From Comamonadaceae bacterium (GTDB lineage Bacteria > Pseudomonadota > Gammaproteobacteria > Burkholderiales > Burkholderiaceae_C): a stretch of DNA of 8,321 bases. Of the stretch, positions 5,889 to 8,321 are shown piece by piece (positions within the stretch are counted from its first letter, which is position 1; every line of letters begins with the position of its first letter). Under the pieces are notes generated by a model that saw only the letters and a list, made by a program, of their open reading frames with translations, did not search any database and was not told the origin of the DNA. The DNA is taken from NCBI GenBank assembly GCA_947452325.1, contig CANGCZ010000059.1, positions 1-8,321 of the forward strand. The letters are read 5' to 3'. A program made the position numbers and the translations under genes.

Positions 5889-6605
5889 TCACTCCGCAGC
5901 GCTGATCTTCATCAGCATTTCCCTGTTGCGTATCACCAGACCGCCGGGCTCTATGCGCAAGGCTTCTTCTCTTTCCATCGCTTTGAGTTCCTGGTTGACT
6001 CGCTGGCGAGAAGCGCCCAGCAGTTGTGCCAGTTCTTCTTGCGCCAAATGCAAGCCGATGCGGACTTCTTCGCCGTGATTGAGTGAAGGCACGCCGTAAC
6101 TGCGCGCCAAATGCAGCAATTGTTTGGCCAGTCGAGCGCGCAGCGGCAAGGTATTGAGGTCTTCCACCAAACCGAACAACTGCCGTATGCGCCTGGCTTG
6201 CAAGCGAAGCATGGCTTGGTAGAACTCGACGTGTGCCGCCAATATGCGTTCGAAATCGTGTCTGGCCACACACAAAATGGTGGTGTCGCCATGCGCATAA
6301 GCATCGTGCGTGCGGCTGTCGCCGTCCAGTATGGCCACATCGCCGAACCAGATACCCGGTTCGACATAGGTGAAAGTGATTTGCTTGCCCGACAACGAGG
6401 TTGAGCTGACTCGCACCGCCCCTTTGGCGCAGGCAATCCAGTCTTCGGGCGTGTCTCCGCGCGCGGTGATCAAGTCGCCGTCTTTGAGTCGTTTGACGTA
6501 AGCGCATCGGAGTATGTCGTGACGGAGTGAAGGTGAAAGAGAAGAAAACCAGCGTCCGGCATTCACTGCCTCGCGCTCTTCAATGGTAAGGATTGGCTCG
6601 TCCAT
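5889..6605 (-). CDS. Crp/Fnr family transcriptional regulator
   Basis: The 238-residue protein has the family layout. A cyclic-nucleotide-binding-like beta-roll covers about 15-125, with GDLITARGDTPEDWIACAKG (43-62) and PGIWFGDVAILDG (83-95). A dimerisation helix spans about 125-155, and a C-terminal winged helix-turn-helix spans about 188-225, with LAQEELAQLLGASRQRVNQEL (187-207) including the recognition helix. It lacks the N-terminal cysteine cluster of Fnr, so it should not be an iron-sulfur oxygen sensor. The beta-roll lacks an obvious cAMP-type GE...R.A phosphate-binding motif, so the effector is unknown. It sits inside the operon, 72 bp after the crotonase gene and 4 bp before the kinase gene. 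This suggests it regulates this cluster, perhaps in response to an acyl-CoA or other pathway metabolite. No clear ribosome site was found before the ATG. Confidence 0.92.
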   Translation of the reverse strand: MDEPILTIEEREAVNAGRWFSSLSPSLRHDILRCAYVKRLKDGDLITARGDTPEDWIACAKGAVRVSSTSLSGKQITFTYVEPGIWFGDVAILDGDSRTHDAYAHGDTTILCVARHDFERILAAHVEFYQAMLRLQARRIRQLFGLVEDLNTLPLRARLAKQLLHLARSYGVPSLNHGEEVRIGLHLAQEELAQLLGASRQRVNQELKAMEREEALRIEPGGLVIRNREMLMKISAAE

Positions 6606-6677
6606 CGTCTGTCTTGTCGGTGACCTGTGGGTTGAAAAATGTCTCCGGCGGGACCGGTGACTTGAGAAAAGCAGTGA
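6606..6677 (-). promoter_or_regulatory. Largest gap in the operon, possible regulatory spacer
   Basis: This 72-bp gap before the Crp/Fnr gene is the longest in the cluster. It holds two copies of CGGTGAC (6618-6624 and 6655-6661, plus strand) 37 bp apart, and a CCGG-rich segment at 6645-6657. I found no convincing promoter or terminator. It is the most likely place for an internal promoter or autoregulatory site. Confidence 0.25.
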
Positions 6678-7460
6678 TCAAGGCTTGTATTGAGGGATTT
6701 GCTTGTCCAGAAACGCCTGAATGCCTATGCCGGCATTCGGGTGATGCAGGTTTTTGACAAAGTGCTGTTTTTCAAGTTGCAGCTGTGAGAACAAGTCTTG
6801 GGCAGGGGCTGCATTCACCAGCTCTTTGATGCTGGCAAGTGTATTGGGTGCGCGTTGGTTCAGTCGTTCAGCCCATGCCACGGCGGTTGCCAAGGCTTGG
6901 CCGGGCTCGGCCATTTGATTGATAAGGCCGTGTTCAAACAGTTGTGCGGCAGTAACTTTGTCCCCCAGCATCAACCATTGGTTGACCAAAGACCGGGGCA
7001 GGGCGCGCGCCAACTGCCAACTGCCGCCCCCGTCAGGTGACAAGGCGACGCTGCTGTAGGCCATCACAAACACGCTGTTGGACGCGGCCACCAGAAAGTC
7101 GCAGGCCAGTGCCAATGAAAACCCGGCGCCTGCTGCCGCGCCTTCCACAGCCGCCAGCACAGGCTTGGGAAAAGTGGCTATGGTCTCCAGCCAGGCGTGC
7201 AAGCCGTCTATGCTTTGGGCCTGGTGCTCGGGGGGCAGGTTGCGGTTATGCATCAAACGGTTGAGGTTGCCTCCCGCACTGAAATGTGCGCCTTCGCCGG
7301 TGATGATGACGCTGCGCACATCGGTATTGCTTTCGGCGGCGTTCAAGGCTTCTATTCCTGCCGAATACATCTCCGGGCCAAGGGCATTGCGGTACTCGGG
7401 ATTGGAGAGGCTCAGAACCAAAGTCTGGCCGACGCTGTGACTTTTGAGTTGTGCGGTCAT
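6678..7460 (-). CDS. Enoyl-CoA hydratase/isomerase (crotonase) family protein, isomerase-like active site
   Basis: The 260-residue protein has the crotonase fold. The first oxyanion-hole segment is HFSAGGNL (59-66) and the second is EGAAAGAGFSLALACD (106-121). The two glutamates that hydrate the double bond in classical enoyl-CoA hydratase appear to be missing: Ser115 stands at the first position and Tyr135 or a neighbour at the second. Instead there is an Asp in LSPDGGGSW (140-148, Asp143), the place of the catalytic Asp in the PaaG isomerase. An isomerase or other non-hydratase reaction is therefore more likely. Close relatives in Burkholderiales are, as far as I recall, often annotated 'oxepin-CoA hydrolase, alternative type', a name I would not take as proven. 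Its ATG is 3 bp after the hydroxyacyl-CoA dehydrogenase stop, a tight operon link. Confidence 0.88.
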   Translation of the reverse strand: MTAQLKSHSVGQTLVLSLSNPEYRNALGPEMYSAGIEALNAAESNTDVRSVIITGEGAHFSAGGNLNRLMHNRNLPPEHQAQSIDGLHAWLETIATFPKPVLAAVEGAAAGAGFSLALACDFLVAASNSVFVMAYSSVALSPDGGGSWQLARALPRSLVNQWLMLGDKVTAAQLFEHGLINQMAEPGQALATAVAWAERLNQRAPNTLASIKELVNAAPAQDLFSQLQLEKQHFVKNLHHPNAGIGIQAFLDKQIPQYKP

Positions 7461-7463
7461 GAT

Positions 7464-8321
7464 TCAGGTCGTGGTGTGCGCCAGGCTCAAACCCAGTGCG
7501 CCGCGACGGCGTAACCATGGGCTGGGACGGTAACGCGGATCGCCGTACACGGTTTGCATGTTGAACAAGACTTCAAGCAAGCTGTCGGCGCCCAACATAT
7601 CGCCCAGGGCCAGCGGGCCTTTGGGGTAACCCAGTCCCAGCGTAACAGCGGTTTCCAGATCGGCGGGAGAGCAAATGCCTTGCTGGCAGATATCACTGGC
7701 AATGTTGACGATCTGCGCGACGACGCGTTGCGTGACAAAACCGCCGCTGTCTTGGATGACACTGACTGGCTTACCGTCTTTGGCAAAAAGAGCATGCGCT
7801 GCGTTGCGCATATCGGTGCGAGTGGCCGGGTTGGTTGCCAGCACCCGTCGACGGGTGGCCGCGTCCGGCATCAGCATGTCTATACCCAGTGTGCGCGCCG
7901 GGTCTAAGCGCTCGACAATGGCGCAGGTAGTGACATCGAAACCCAAAGGCGCCACCAGGCACAAAGCCTGGTTAGAAGCTGCGGTGCCGGTTTCTATCTG
8001 GGCGCCCAGATCTTTGAGCAGTTGAAACAGCTCAGAGCGGCGAGCGGCGCGCGAAGACACCCAGACCGGCGGTAATTCTTTGACCACTGGCGTGTCGGGC
8101 TCTGGCGGGATGATGGCTTTGCCATCGCTGTAACTGTAAAAACCTTGACCGGATTTGCGCCCCAGCCAGCCGCCGGCCAGACGTTGCGAGGTGATGACCG
8201 AGGGGCGGTAGCGAGGCTCCTCAAAGTACTGGTGGTAAATGGATTCCATCACGGGGTGGGACACATCCAGAGCGGTCAAATCCATGAGTTCGAAAGGCCC
8301 GAGCTTGAAGCCGACCTGGTC
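7464..8321 (-). CDS. 3-hydroxyacyl-CoA dehydrogenase, PaaH-like, 5' end cut by window edge
   Basis: The minus-strand frame is open to base 8321. The ATG at 8285 is internal, because the 12 codons upstream read DQVGFKLGPFEL, which is the conserved start of the 3HCDH C-terminal domain. The visible 285 residues cover most of the first such domain, with LGRKSGQGFYSY at visible 53-64. A degenerate Rossmann-like middle follows (about 80-150). A second 3HCDH domain (about 183-270) has DSGGFVTQRV, LGLGYPKGPL and DPRYRPSPWLRRR. This tandem layout is that of enzymes of about 500 residues such as PaaH, which oxidise 3-hydroxyacyl-CoA to 3-oxoacyl-CoA with NAD+. The NAD-binding domain lies outside the window. 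It is the first visible gene of the operon, and further genes may lie upstream. Confidence 0.93.
   Translation of the reverse strand, partial: DQVGFKLGPFELMDLTALDVSHPVMESIYHQYFEEPRYRPSVITSQRLAGGWLGRKSGQGFYSYSDGKAIIPPEPDTPVVKELPPVWVSSRAARRSELFQLLKDLGAQIETGTAASNQALCLVAPLGFDVTTCAIVERLDPARTLGIDMLMPDAATRRRVLATNPATRTDMRNAAHALFAKDGKPVSVIQDSGGFVTQRVVAQIVNIASDICQQGICSPADLETAVTLGLGYPKGPLALGDMLGADSLLEVLFNMQTVYGDPRYRPSPWLRRRGALGLSLAHTTT

Noticed and set aside
5889..6507. Arginine-rich alternative frames overlapping the Crp/Fnr gene
   Set aside because: They are out-of-frame shadows; the Crp/Fnr frame has clear domain motifs and the operon spacing.
6678..8321. Calling the locus a phenylacetate (paa) cluster
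   Set aside because: The crotonase and hydroxyacyl-CoA dehydrogenase resemble Paa enzymes, but no ring epoxidase, ligase or PaaZ gene is in the window.

Overview
The window looks like chromosomal DNA of a betaproteobacterium, probably of the order Burkholderiales. This is inferred from the tight minus-strand cluster of acyl-CoA metabolism genes, the style of the proteins and a moderate GC content judged by eye. I saw no rRNA, tRNA, CRISPR array, insertion sequence or prophage gene.

Left part (about 1-2760) is accessory in character and carries envelope or surface genes. On the minus strand, read right to left, are a 303-residue internally repetitive protein of the 'DT..NI..NL' repeat type (939-1850), a small lipoprotein with a six-cysteine mature part (150-860), and the first codons of another exported protein that runs off the left edge (1-71). 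An intergenic stretch of about 300 bp (1851-2146) holds several inverted repeats. It separates these genes from a plus-strand small outer-membrane beta-barrel gene (2147-2758) that appears to use a GTG start.

Right part (2772-8321) is one probable minus-strand operon of six genes with gaps of 2 to 72 bp. In transcription order they are: a 3-hydroxyacyl-CoA dehydrogenase (5' end cut by the window edge), a crotonase-fold enoyl-CoA hydratase/isomerase, a Crp/Fnr-type regulator, an APH-like phosphotransferase, an acyl-CoA dehydrogenase, and a YfcG-like glutathione S-transferase.

The most interesting point is the adjacent kinase-like and acyl-CoA dehydrogenase genes. They match the two halves of animal ACAD10/ACAD11 and resemble the LvaA/LvaC pair of levulinate catabolism. 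With the isomerase-like crotonase and the hydroxyacyl-CoA dehydrogenase, the operon could encode a route that phosphorylates the hydroxyl of a 4-hydroxyacyl-CoA, removes the phosphate and feeds the product into beta-oxidation, under an operon-encoded Crp/Fnr regulator. The substrate is inference; the gene families and the layout are seen directly.
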